DNA of 64,000 nt from a virus, in the IMG/VR virus record IMGVR_UViG_3300034066_001346, positions 1 through 64,000 of that record, one strand, 5' to 3'. Below are positions 38,066 to 45,666 of the stretch, one piece after another. How positions within the stretch are numbered: position 1 is the stretch's first letter; each line of letters begins with the position of its first letter. The translations under genes were made by a program, and so were the position numbers. The notes beneath the pieces are model-generated. The model was not told the DNA's origin. It made no database searches and saw nothing but the letters and a program-made list of their open reading frames with translations.

Positions 38066-38243
38066 TGACAGTAATTGTTTCTGCCAAACCCCACTCTTTT
38101 CTAAACATTCCTTTTTTATCTGAATATCCAGAAGAATTTTTGTTCCATATAACTAGGTCATAATTATTCCAAAATGACTCTTGAGTTTTAGTCTTTGACT
38201 TATTTATAAAAACATCTACACCTAAAGATGTAAGGGTCAGCAT
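38013..38243 (-). CDS. Hypothetical protein
   Basis: 76 residues, LTLTSLGVDVFINKSKTKTQ..., with WNNYDLVIWNKN and WGLAETITVN. Overlaps whiB by 53 nt, so the exact whiB start could be later. Start preceded by GATAGGAAAG. Not recognised. Confidence 0.55.
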   Translation of the reverse strand: MLTLTSLGVDVFINKSKTKTQESFWNNYDLVIWNKNSSGYSDKKGMFRKEWGLAETITVNDQGLWKLPKRYVKYFK

Positions 38244-38293
38244 TTCTTTCCTATCAGTATGTCCGCCTGATTTAATTTTGTGTCATATAAAAG

Positions 38294-38345
38294 CATAGCC
38301 ACACAACACTATATTATTATACAGTAATTTGTGTGGCTATGTCAA
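38294..38345 (-). promoter_or_regulatory. Promoter flanked by 13-bp inverted operators
   Basis: Minus-strand TTGACA (38340-38345), 18 bp, TATAAT (38316-38321). Perfect arms CATAGCCACACAA (38294-38306) and TTGTGTGGCTATG (38329-38341) fall at about +4 to +16 and in the -35/spacer region. This is the layout of a repressor site pair or autoregulation of the WhiB operon. Confidence 0.8.
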
Positions 38346-38346
38346 T

Positions 38347-38490
38347 CTATTTTTGTGCTATTTTAACTATATTAATTTTTTTGATTTCATCATCTAAATT
38401 AAATATATCATGCACATATTCAGATGCATCCTCCTGGTTAAAGGCTTCTACCTCTATTTCAACATCTAATTTAACTTTATATGTGTTCAT
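38347..38490 (-). CDS. Small hypothetical protein, leaderless
   Basis: 47 residues, NTYKVKLDVEIEVEAFNQED..., beta-alpha-beta like a small ferredoxin-fold. TATACT is 6 nt before the ATG. Not recognised. Confidence 0.6.
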   Translation of the reverse strand: MNTYKVKLDVEIEVEAFNQEDASEYVHDIFNLDDEIKKINIVKIAQK

Positions 38491-38508
38491 AGTATTAGTA
38501 TAGCATTT

Positions 38509-38829
38509 TTAAGGTTTAGGTGCTCTAGACGACTTTACTTTATCAGACAATTGACGCTCTTCAACTTCGACGTCTGCTACAGTTTTTGCGCCCTTGTCAA
38601 CAGTTGAAAATGCTGCATTAATTTCATCTGCTGTTAGCTTGCCATCGTCCATAAATGCACGAGCAAGCTTCTCAACTACAGCTGCAACTGCTGTTAATCC
38701 AGCAACTGTTATAGCCTTTGCTGTTGAAATTCCAGCAATTGCTCCAGCTCCAATAACGGCAAGTCCGTTAGCAGCAAAAACAGCAACAATTCTCATCAAT
38801 ATATTTTTAATATTCTTTACGCTATTCAT
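38509..38829 (-). CDS. Membrane protein with EF-hand-like motif, candidate holin
   Basis: 106 residues: hydrophobic Ala/Gly-rich span (IVAVFAANGLAVIGAGAIAG and next), then MDDGKLTADEINAAF, an incomplete EF-hand loop, and a basic end. Similar ideas at 3202. Next to another two-span protein, suggesting a holin pair. Confidence 0.55.
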   Translation of the reverse strand: MNSVKNIKNILMRIVAVFAANGLAVIGAGAIAGISTAKAITVAGLTAVAAVVEKLARAFMDDGKLTADEINAAFSTVDKGAKTVADVEVEERQLSDKVKSSRAPKP

Positions 38830-39035
38830 TATTTATCCTTTCTTAACGGTATTGTAATTAGCCAAATTACTGTTGTTGCAAGTACTGCAATTCCAACAAT
38901 ATCTCTTGCTGATCCCGTCAAAGTTAGCCATGCGATGAAGAAGCCTAGAAGCGTAAAGGCTTGTGCAATTACTTCCACCCCTGCATCTTTTAGCCATGTA
39001 AAGAATCCCTTTACAACCTTTTTGATTATTTTCAT
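38829..39035 (-). CDS. Two-span membrane protein, candidate holin
   Basis: 68 residues: basic start (KIIKKVVKGFFTWLKD), two transmembrane helices and a basic tail. Overlaps the neighbouring membrane gene by 1 nt. Holin role inferred from size and topology. Confidence 0.6.
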   Translation of the reverse strand: MKIIKKVVKGFFTWLKDAGVEVIAQAFTLLGFFIAWLTLTGSARDIVGIAVLATTVIWLITIPLRKDK

Positions 39036-39036
39036 A

Positions 39037-41124
39037 TTACCTCCTCATCCCAATCATTACGTTTGCAATCTGTGAAACAATGATTACTGGGATAATGACT
39101 TCTTGGGCTTTTTCTCTCTGATCATCTGTCATGTCCATACCCAATTCAGAGAAATTGGATAGGAGTTCTGTAACATCCACTTCAAATACTGCTCCAAGTG
39201 GGTCTGCTAAGAATGCTTCTGTTTGCACTTCTGTTACTGCATCTGCTAATGTAAATGGCATTGGGGTTTCTCCTGCATCCCCTGCTCTTTCTGCGAACTC
39301 AACAAATGCTGATGCAAGTGCTGGGTTAGATTTCATCTGCTCAGCAATCTGTGCAACTTCTGATGCCTTGATACCAAGGTCCCCCGCAATTTCTGCTTTT
39401 GCTTCTTGGGTCAAAGAATTAAGGGTTTGGCTAACTGCTGCTATTTGCTCAGGTGAAAGTGTAACTAACTTGTTATCCTTGCTTGTAAGGTTAGCGATAA
39501 CTCCAGATAAATCTTCTGATGTTCCTGTACCCTTTTCAGGAATAAGTTCAGCCAACTCTTCATCTTCTATTTCAGGATTAGTTGTTGGTTCTGGTTCAGG
39601 AGTTGGTTCTTCTGTAGGTTCTGGAGTTGGTTCTTCAGTTGGATCTACGACTGGCTCATCTGTTGGTTCTGGATCTGGGGTAGGCTCATCAGTTGGCTCT
39701 GGCTTAGGGTCTTCTGTAGGCTCTTCTGTAGGCTCTGGAGATGGCTCTGTGGTAGGTTCTTCAGTAGGTTCTTCTGTTGGCTCAGTTGATGGTTCTGGAG
39801 AAGGCTCTGGGGTAGGCTCAACTGTAACCTCTGGTGTTGGTTCTGGCTGTGGCATGTTTGCAAGGGCAGTAGCAATGGCAGCATTAAGTTCTCTTTGTGC
39901 TTGCTCGTAGTAATATTCCCAAGCATCATTAATAGCATTATTTAAGTCAACGATTGATTGATTATATATTTCTATTCTGCTGTTCTTCAACTCTAAAGCA
40001 TCTTCTGTATCTGCAACGGCATCAAGATGTTCCTGTGTCTTAGTTTGCAAGATCTGATTCATTGATGATAGTATTGCATTCTCAGAGTTGTATACGCTTA
40101 GTTTGTCATTGTATACTGCTAACTTATTATTATAATTTGTTTGTGCAGTAGTCCTTGCTGCAAGTGATTCATCATATGCATTTAACTGTGATTGAGTTGG
40201 TCCTGGTCCAGAAGAGAATGTTCCAAGGTTACAACTAAAACCTACTCCCCATCCACCAGTATAGTCACAACCTGCTCCAGTCCAACCTCCAGGAATTGCC
40301 CATCCAAGATGGTAAGAGCCTGGGCCTCCTCCGTTATACCACCATATCTCTACATCTAAAGTCTTGTCTTCACTAACATCATACACTGGAGAGTAATCAC
40401 TCCAGGTAACACCCTGTTCCACCCAGTTATTGACAGCAAGTTGTCCATCAACATACATTCTAAACCCATCATCTGTGGATCCTGCAAAATATGTTTGTGT
40501 CCAGTGGTCTGGAACAGTAATTCTTCCAGTAAACTTAACTATAATGTTTTCATATCTACCACACACTGGAAGGCTCATTGAGTTTGAGTTCCAAGTGCCA
40601 GTACATATAACAGATCCAGGAACTGCCTGGTTTCCATTTCTTAATAGGTTATAAACCGTATAGGCAAGCCCTGATCCTCCAGCACTCTGAATATTTGATT
40701 GGGTGGTTTGAACATTTATGTTGGCTATGCTGAGAGCATCCTGTGCATCGTTTCTTTCTTCAAGGGCGTTGTCTTTATGTTCAAGGGCCAAGGCTACTGT
40801 GGCTGTCTGACCATCTAAATTTGATTGGGCAAGATTTATTTCTTCTAAGGCTACAGCCTCTGCTTCTACTGCATCATCATAGGAATCATTGGCATCGTCT
40901 CTAAGTTCTATCGCATTTTTGGCATAGGTAAACTTATTTTCTGCTATGTCTATAAGATCTATAAAGTCATCTTGGTAACCAAGGTCATCTACGCTATCGT
41001 TAAGTTTCTGTATTTCTTGGGCTGCAACAGTTAGAGGGTCATCGCCATTTGCGGGGGAAATAAAAAGCCAGCTGAATGCAAGAGAGATTGCAGCTGTTAT
41101 TCTAAATAATTTATCCTTTTTCAA
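39037..41124 (-). CDS. Large secreted PA14-like, Pro-rich protein
   Basis: 695 residues from a TTG start: signal peptide (ITAAISLAFSWLFISPANG), coiled coil (about 30-130), a PA14/GLEYA-like carbohydrate-binding region (about 165-290; TYFAGSTDDGFRMYVDGQL, VEIWWYNGGGP), a second coiled coil, a long Glu-Pro-Thr repeat (about 425-515) and a C-terminal domain ending in a hydrophobic helix. Looks like a wall-spanning adhesin. It is next to candidate holins. Virion protein or exported surface protein both possible. Confidence 0.75.
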   Translation of the reverse strand: MKKDKLFRITAAISLAFSWLFISPANGDDPLTVAAQEIQKLNDSVDDLGYQDDFIDLIDIAENKFTYAKNAIELRDDANDSYDDAVEAEAVALEEINLAQSNLDGQTATVALALEHKDNALEERNDAQDALSIANINVQTTQSNIQSAGGSGLAYTVYNLLRNGNQAVPGSVICTGTWNSNSMSLPVCGRYENIIVKFTGRITVPDHWTQTYFAGSTDDGFRMYVDGQLAVNNWVEQGVTWSDYSPVYDVSEDKTLDVEIWWYNGGGPGSYHLGWAIPGGWTGAGCDYTGGWGVGFSCNLGTFSSGPGPTQSQLNAYDESLAARTTAQTNYNNKLAVYNDKLSVYNSENAILSSMNQILQTKTQEHLDAVADTEDALELKNSRIEIYNQSIVDLNNAINDAWEYYYEQAQRELNAAIATALANMPQPEPTPEVTVEPTPEPSPEPSTEPTEEPTEEPTTEPSPEPTEEPTEDPKPEPTDEPTPDPEPTDEPVVDPTEEPTPEPTEEPTPEPEPTTNPEIEDEELAELIPEKGTGTSEDLSGVIANLTSKDNKLVTLSPEQIAAVSQTLNSLTQEAKAEIAGDLGIKASEVAQIAEQMKSNPALASAFVEFAERAGDAGETPMPFTLADAVTEVQTEAFLADPLGAVFEVDVTELLSNFSELGMDMTDDQREKAQEVIIPVIIVSQIANVMIGMRR

Positions 41125-41133
41125 TTATAACCC

Positions 41134-41166
41134 CTACATAACAAATTTTGTTATGTAGTAATTATA
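41134..41166 (-). promoter_or_regulatory. -10 box and 25-bp palindrome upstream of the PA14 gene
   Basis: Minus-strand TATAAT at 41161-41166 and, just downstream, CTACATAACAAA-n-TTTGTTATGTAG (41134-41158). The palindrome covers the expected transcript start: an operator or a 5' hairpin. Confidence 0.75.
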
Positions 41167-41168
41167 CC

Positions 41169-41357
41169 CTATTTAGGATTATCAGTTTTATAAAATCCAG
41201 TACCTTTAAATTGTATACCGAATGGACTGAAATGTCTTACCATTTCCGATTCACACTCAATACATGTATATCCTGGATCACTATCAGTTATAGAGCGATT
41301 AACTGACATTATTGCATGTGCATCATCTTCTGTGCATTTGTATTCGTATACTGGCAT
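41169..41357 (-). CDS. FmdB-type zinc-ribbon protein
   Basis: 62 residues: MPVYEYKC at the start, CIEC, and GIQFKGTGFYKTD at the end, the FmdB family pattern. Members are thought to be small regulators, but the role is not established. Confidence 0.85.
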   Translation of the reverse strand: MPVYEYKCTEDDAHAIMSVNRSITDSDPGYTCIECESEMVRHFSPFGIQFKGTGFYKTDNPK

Positions 41358-41426
41358 TATTTATCCTTAATATTAATGAGCATTTTAAAGACTTGCTCAG
41401 GTCTGCCTTCGGTAGCGAATCGAAGA

Positions 41427-41846
41427 TTATTTAACCTTAATTGTTTTAGGCTTTTTTTCTTCTGGAACAATTCGATCTACGTTAATATGCAACATACCAT
41501 CTTCAATCTTTGCTCCAGTAACTTCCATATATTCGCCAAGTGCGAATGTTCTTGTAAACTTTCTAGACGCAATTCCCTTATGCAGGTACTCTCCGTCTGT
41601 TACTTCTTGAATCTCTCCAGTTACAATTAGTGCACCATTATTTACAGATACATTTATATCGTCTTTTGTAAATCCAGCCACTGCAATTGATACTTGAAAA
41701 GTATCTTCATCTAGCTTTAAAACATCATATGGAGGATAAGTTTGTCTAGCTGCTATTTGATGCACACTATTCATTCTTTCCAGATCACGATTAAAGCCTA
41801 TAAAAAATGGATCTCTAAAAAGATCCATAGCAAATTGTGTTACCAT
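41427..41846 (-). CDS. Hsp20 small heat-shock protein
   Basis: 139 residues: FNRDLERM, then an alpha-crystallin domain with VSIAVAGFTKDDINVSVNNG, LHKGIASRKFTRTFALGEYM and DGMLHINV. Holds unfolding proteins. The ATG at 41846 follows AAGGAGAAA; an earlier in-frame ATG at 41867 lacks a site. Common in cyanophages and other large phages. Confidence 0.92.
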   Translation of the reverse strand: MVTQFAMDLFRDPFFIGFNRDLERMNSVHQIAARQTYPPYDVLKLDEDTFQVSIAVAGFTKDDINVSVNNGALIVTGEIQEVTDGEYLHKGIASRKFTRTFALGEYMEVTGAKIEDGMLHINVDRIVPEEKKPKTIKVK

Positions 41847-41869
41847 TTTATTTCTCCTTTTAAGCAAGT

Positions 41870-41904
41870 AATATGGCCACCCCCTTTTGGCAGGTGACCA
41901 TATT
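41870..41904. terminator. Inverted repeat between nuclease and Hsp20 genes
   Basis: AATATGG/CCATATT outer arms with CACC/GGTG inside and one mismatch. Weak U-tract; partial terminator. Confidence 0.5.
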
Positions 41905-41934
41905 ATTATACCATTTAAGCAACTAGAAATGCAA

Positions 41935-42342
41935 CTACTTTTTTGATTTTGCTCTTGCCTTTGCTAAAGCATCAAAATCTTTAATCTTGGTATCTCCCAT
42001 GTATCCCCAAGCATGTCCGTCTATAATCATTTGCTCATTAATAGACTTTTCTGATCCATCAAGAAACACCCAACCTAAAATTCTTCCATATTTTTCTGAA
42101 GAATCCATCTTTTCTGTTTTAATAACTACAGTCTTTGCTGAATCAATTGCATTTTTTAAATAGGACTTTGCTTCTAAGCCAAGCGCTTTCTCCATTTTAT
42201 CTACAGTTCTGCTTTCTGGAGTATCAATTCCAGCTAACCTAACTCTTGAGCTAAATGAGATATCAAAACCCAAATCTATATCTACATCAATTGTATCTCC
42301 GTCTACAACCTTAGTAACTTTTTTTACATAGTATTCAAACAT
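41935..42342 (-). CDS. Staphylococcal-nuclease-like protein
   Basis: 135 residues: VVDGDTIDVDI, RVRLAGIDTPE, KYGRILGWVF, the SNase core with D, R and E residues. Ca-dependent DNA/RNA cleavage is expected. No signal peptide, so cytoplasmic, perhaps for host DNA breakdown. Overlaps the lysin gene by 1 nt. Confidence 0.88.
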   Translation of the reverse strand: MFEYYVKKVTKVVDGDTIDVDIDLGFDISFSSRVRLAGIDTPESRTVDKMEKALGLEAKSYLKNAIDSAKTVVIKTEKMDSSEKYGRILGWVFLDGSEKSINEQMIIDGHAWGYMGDTKIKDFDALAKARAKSKK

Positions 42343-42956
42343 TACTTTGTTGCTGCTGGCTTTCCGCCGCCACCCTTTGCTGGCTTTGCTGGTGCTGCCT
42401 TTTTAGAAACTGGCTTATCCGTCTTTGGCTTAACTGCTTGACCAAATGTTGGGCGTCCAAATCCTACAATAAATACTGGTTGGCTCTTGCGAAGCTTTGA
42501 CCCATTCTTCTTCTTATATGCACGATTCTTAAGGCATGCTTGTCCGCCATTTCTCTGATCTCCCTTTTTATCTGGACTAGTATTTCCTTCTGCAACATCA
42601 ACTGTTCCATCTGCATTAACTGCAGTAACAATTCCTACATGAGAAATTCTATCGACACCATCGTTTGGAAAATCAAAATACGCTATATCTCCAACTGCTG
42701 GTGTTGCTGTATCTACTGGCTGCCAGGTGCCTGCTTTAATAAATGCTTGTGCACCTGCTGGAGTGTAGACTGTATTAGGCATCTTTACCCCAGCCTCATT
42801 TGCACACCACATTATATAACTTCCGCACCATGGTTGGAAGTTGGACTTTGTAAACTTACCATACTTTGTCTCGTTATCTTTTGGACCTTCAATGTATCCA
42901 ATTTCTGCCAACGCTACTTCTACTAATCTTGCTGCTGATCCTTGTACTGCTGCCAT
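42342..42956 (-). CDS. CHAP-domain endolysin
   Basis: 204 residues: QPWCGSYIMWCANEAGV (C44), VGDIAYFDFP, RISHVGIV (His) in a CHAP/amidase domain, then a Lys/Pro/Ala tail that may bind the wall. Cuts peptidoglycan peptides or the amide bond. No signal peptide, so needs a holin. Confidence 0.85.
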   Translation of the reverse strand: MAAVQGSAARLVEVALAEIGYIEGPKDNETKYGKFTKSNFQPWCGSYIMWCANEAGVKMPNTVYTPAGAQAFIKAGTWQPVDTATPAVGDIAYFDFPNDGVDRISHVGIVTAVNADGTVDVAEGNTSPDKKGDQRNGGQACLKNRAYKKKNGSKLRKSQPVFIVGFGRPTFGQAVKPKTDKPVSKKAAPAKPAKGGGGKPAATK

Positions 42957-43038
42957 TTCAATTCTCCCTAATTTTCTTTATTTCAGTATTTAAACAATAC
43001 ATCATTTATATTCTTATTATACCATTTCTATATTTAGA

Positions 43039-43716
43039 CTATCTAATTGAGTTATTTATGTGAAGAAGCTTAATTGACTCTACGTTTACATGCTTTGGCA
43101 TAGAAACAGACCACCTAACTGCCTCAGCAACATCCTCTGGAGTCAGCCTATTTTCAGCGTCACCCTGATTTCTGCTATTAACATTACCAGGTGCGATCTC
43201 GGTAACCCTGACATTTTGGTATAGCATTTCCATTCTTAGCAGTTCAGATAGCGCAACCTCTGCATGCTTTGCTACTGTGTATCCAGAACCTCCACGATAT
43301 ACATAATGACCGCATGTCGAAGTTATAAAAATAACATGCCCATCTTCATTCTTGATCATATTTGGGACCAGGAGTCTAGTAAGATTTACTGGTGCTAGAA
43401 CATTTAGATTATAAGCGTATCTCCATCTATCCAATGAGTCATTTATTATTGGAAGGTTAGTTGCTCCCCCGCCTGCATTATTTACTAAAACAGATACATC
43501 TTTATCACCTAAATATGAAACAAACTGGTTTACTGCGTCCTCATCAGTAATGTCTAGAGTGTAAGACTCAATGTTTGGGTCACCTGACGCTAAATCTTCA
43601 ATTTCATCTGTGCTTCTAGCAACAGCAATAACATGAAAGCCGTCAGAGGAAAGAGCCTTGCAGGTGGCCTTTCCAATACCAAAACTTGCTCCAGTTACAA
43701 TTGCAATCTTTTTCAT
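43039..43716 (-). CDS. Short-chain dehydrogenase/reductase
   Basis: 225 residues: TGASFGIG (8-15), NNAG, STCGH and YTVAK catalytic tetrad, typical classical SDR. NAD(P)-dependent oxidation or reduction, possibly of a sugar or lipid precursor. It abuts an SGNH-like gene, part of a surface-modification set. Confidence 0.88.
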   Translation of the reverse strand: MKKIAIVTGASFGIGKATCKALSSDGFHVIAVARSTDEIEDLASGDPNIESYTLDITDEDAVNQFVSYLGDKDVSVLVNNAGGGATNLPIINDSLDRWRYAYNLNVLAPVNLTRLLVPNMIKNEDGHVIFITSTCGHYVYRGGSGYTVAKHAEVALSELLRMEMLYQNVRVTEIAPGNVNSRNQGDAENRLTPEDVAEAVRWSVSMPKHVNVESIKLLHINNSIR

Positions 43717-43717
43717 A

Positions 43718-44488
43718 TTAACATTCCTTTATCTTGTTGTTTGTAAAAATTTCATCTAAAAATGGTTTATATAGATGAGGCTTTAAATGATCATTCATAA
43801 TGATTGGCATTTTTTTAGGCTGCATATGAGGCTCAATCATGTCTGTCTTCATTATATCTATGCTGCTTATTGGATCTTCAAGTCCGTATTGTCTTGAATA
43901 TTTTTTCAATGAGTCAATAAATTCATAATGGTATTCGTATCTTGTTTCAAAATCTATGTCTGGGTCGGCAGAATTTAAAACCCATCCATTTATAATGTAC
44001 GTTATAAACTGAGGAAGGGGCTCCATAAATACGATGTTTGCCTTATCAAACTTCTTTATTGTTTTTTCAACATACATTTTAGCTACATCGTCAGTATTTT
44101 TATATCTTGGAAGGTAATTTCGTATATCAACATATCCTAAAAATGGTACGATATTGCTAGACTTATTATTCCATTCATTCATATACTCATAATCTTCATA
44201 GTTAAACCTATAGGCTGATGCTCCAGGATGATATGAAAATGATAAATTATGCTGACTATCAGAATAAGAGTATACGCCTTCTTTGTATCTTATAAAGATC
44301 TTAACTTCCTCTTCTATGACCTTTCCGTTGTCCATCCAGCTTTCTTGATTAAATCTATAATAGTTATTTGTCATTTTATTATCTGAATCACGAAAAACAT
44401 GCTCATCATTTTGCGATCTAAAATAATCTGGCATTAGGTATGAAATCTTGGCTGTCTGTGAGTCTCCAATTATGTGTATATTTTTCAT
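43718..44488 (-). CDS. SGNH-like protein
   Basis: 256 residues: NIHIIGDSQTAKIS (block I GDS), VPFLGYVDIRNYLPRY, FMEPLPQF and a late NDHLKPH (Asp/His block V). Paralogue of 11242-11916 but with the catalytic Ser present. Likely esterase/acyltransferase acting on a glycan; not proven. Confidence 0.65.
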   Translation of the reverse strand: MKNIHIIGDSQTAKISYLMPDYFRSQNDEHVFRDSDNKMTNNYYRFNQESWMDNGKVIEEEVKIFIRYKEGVYSYSDSQHNLSFSYHPGASAYRFNYEDYEYMNEWNNKSSNIVPFLGYVDIRNYLPRYKNTDDVAKMYVEKTIKKFDKANIVFMEPLPQFITYIINGWVLNSADPDIDFETRYEYHYEFIDSLKKYSRQYGLEDPISSIDIMKTDMIEPHMQPKKMPIIMNDHLKPHLYKPFLDEIFTNNKIKEC

Positions 44489-44507
44489 AGCCCCCTCATT
44501 TATTAAG

Positions 44508-44580
44508 TGCCCTTGGCAGGAGTCGAACCTGCGGCCAGTCGGGTAGAAACCGAATGCTCTGTCCTCTGAGCTACAAAGGC
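44508..44580 (-). tRNA. tRNA-Arg (UCU)
   Basis: Acceptor GCCTTTG/CAAGGGC, anticodon loop TTTCTAC (UCU), T arm GCAGGTTCGACTCCTGC, discriminator A. Reads AGA. Confidence 0.88.
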
Positions 44581-44594
44581 ATTTAAGAAGTATA

Positions 44595-45560
44595 TCAAAT
44601 TAAAAACCTTTTGGCTATAGCATCAGTAAAAATATCCGCCACATGTTGGTGTCTGTGAGAGCCCCAGTGTGCTTCACCTAATCCGCTTTCTGCATCAAAC
44701 CCTATATCGAATCTAGTTGGATCTTCATTTTTTAGATCTCTGTGGCACTCTTTATCTAAAGAATAAGTACATTTCATGTCCTCTAAATTTAAATCCCATT
44801 CCCAGTTATAATTTTCTATATCTATAAATCCTGAAAGCCCATAACTATTCCTATCTTGAATTTTTTGAATAGATCTTGAATGACCTTCTTGCCATGTTGT
44901 CCATAATAAATTTATGCCAGAGGACTTACAATATTGCTCTAAAAGGTTTATCATTGTCATTGATAAAAAATAAGCATTATCTGGTGCAAGTATGTTTTCT
45001 ATCTCGGTTGGAAGCTTTACAACCTTTGGCCCCATTCCTTCTGGGCGCACATGCTGAATATTATCCCAGTAATTAGTGTCAGTTAGTTGATCTTTCTTAA
45101 ATCTATTATTGTCATACTTATTGTATCCATAATTATAATTTTTTGTTCTAGTAAATCTATAAAAATCTGGGAAAATGCATAACAATGTCTTTGGATTGCC
45201 ATACATTCTACAGTATTCAAAAATGTTTGAAACTATAATAAATACTGATCCTCCTGGTGATCCCAAATTTTGATGGGACACCCCTTTTTCTTTTGCAATT
45301 AAATTGCTCCACAAATATTTAAGAGGTATACCAGTACCAAAAACAAAAGAATCTCCAGCAAAAAGTATATCTGGGTTATCAATAAATTCATCAGACCTAA
45401 ATCCAAAGGAGTTTCTCTCATAGTATTCGTTCCTGAACATTAAGTCTGTTGGTCTCTTGAGCTTGTTTAAAAATATTGAATCCACAGCAGATGAATCAAA
45501 TCTATAGTTGCTAGATTGAATTTCATGATATACACAGTTATCAAAATCTAGATCTTTCAA
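44595..45560 (-). CDS. SGNH-hydrolase-like protein
   Basis: 321 residues: LFAGDSFVFGTGI (block I), CIFPDFYRF, and HWGSHRHQHVADIF at the end carrying the His. Paralogous to 47085-48218. Members in phages often modify surface sugars. Catalysis plausible because the GDS is intact. Confidence 0.7.
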   Translation of the reverse strand: MKDLDFDNCVYHEIQSSNYRFDSSAVDSIFLNKLKRPTDLMFRNEYYERNSFGFRSDEFIDNPDILFAGDSFVFGTGIPLKYLWSNLIAKEKGVSHQNLGSPGGSVFIIVSNIFEYCRMYGNPKTLLCIFPDFYRFTRTKNYNYGYNKYDNNRFKKDQLTDTNYWDNIQHVRPEGMGPKVVKLPTEIENILAPDNAYFLSMTMINLLEQYCKSSGINLLWTTWQEGHSRSIQKIQDRNSYGLSGFIDIENYNWEWDLNLEDMKCTYSLDKECHRDLKNEDPTRFDIGFDAESGLGEAHWGSHRHQHVADIFTDAIAKRFLI

Positions 45561-45666
45561 TATATATACCTGCCCCTGCTATTCTTTTTTTTAAATTTAG
45601 ATTTAATCTTAAAATAAAAACTATATAAATAATACTTTATTAACACTAATCTGCCCTCAACATTCT

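Noticed and set aside
39131-39910. A 259-codon Gly/Ser repeat frame opposite the PA14 gene
   Set aside because: It is the antisense shadow of the Glu-Pro-Thr repeat.
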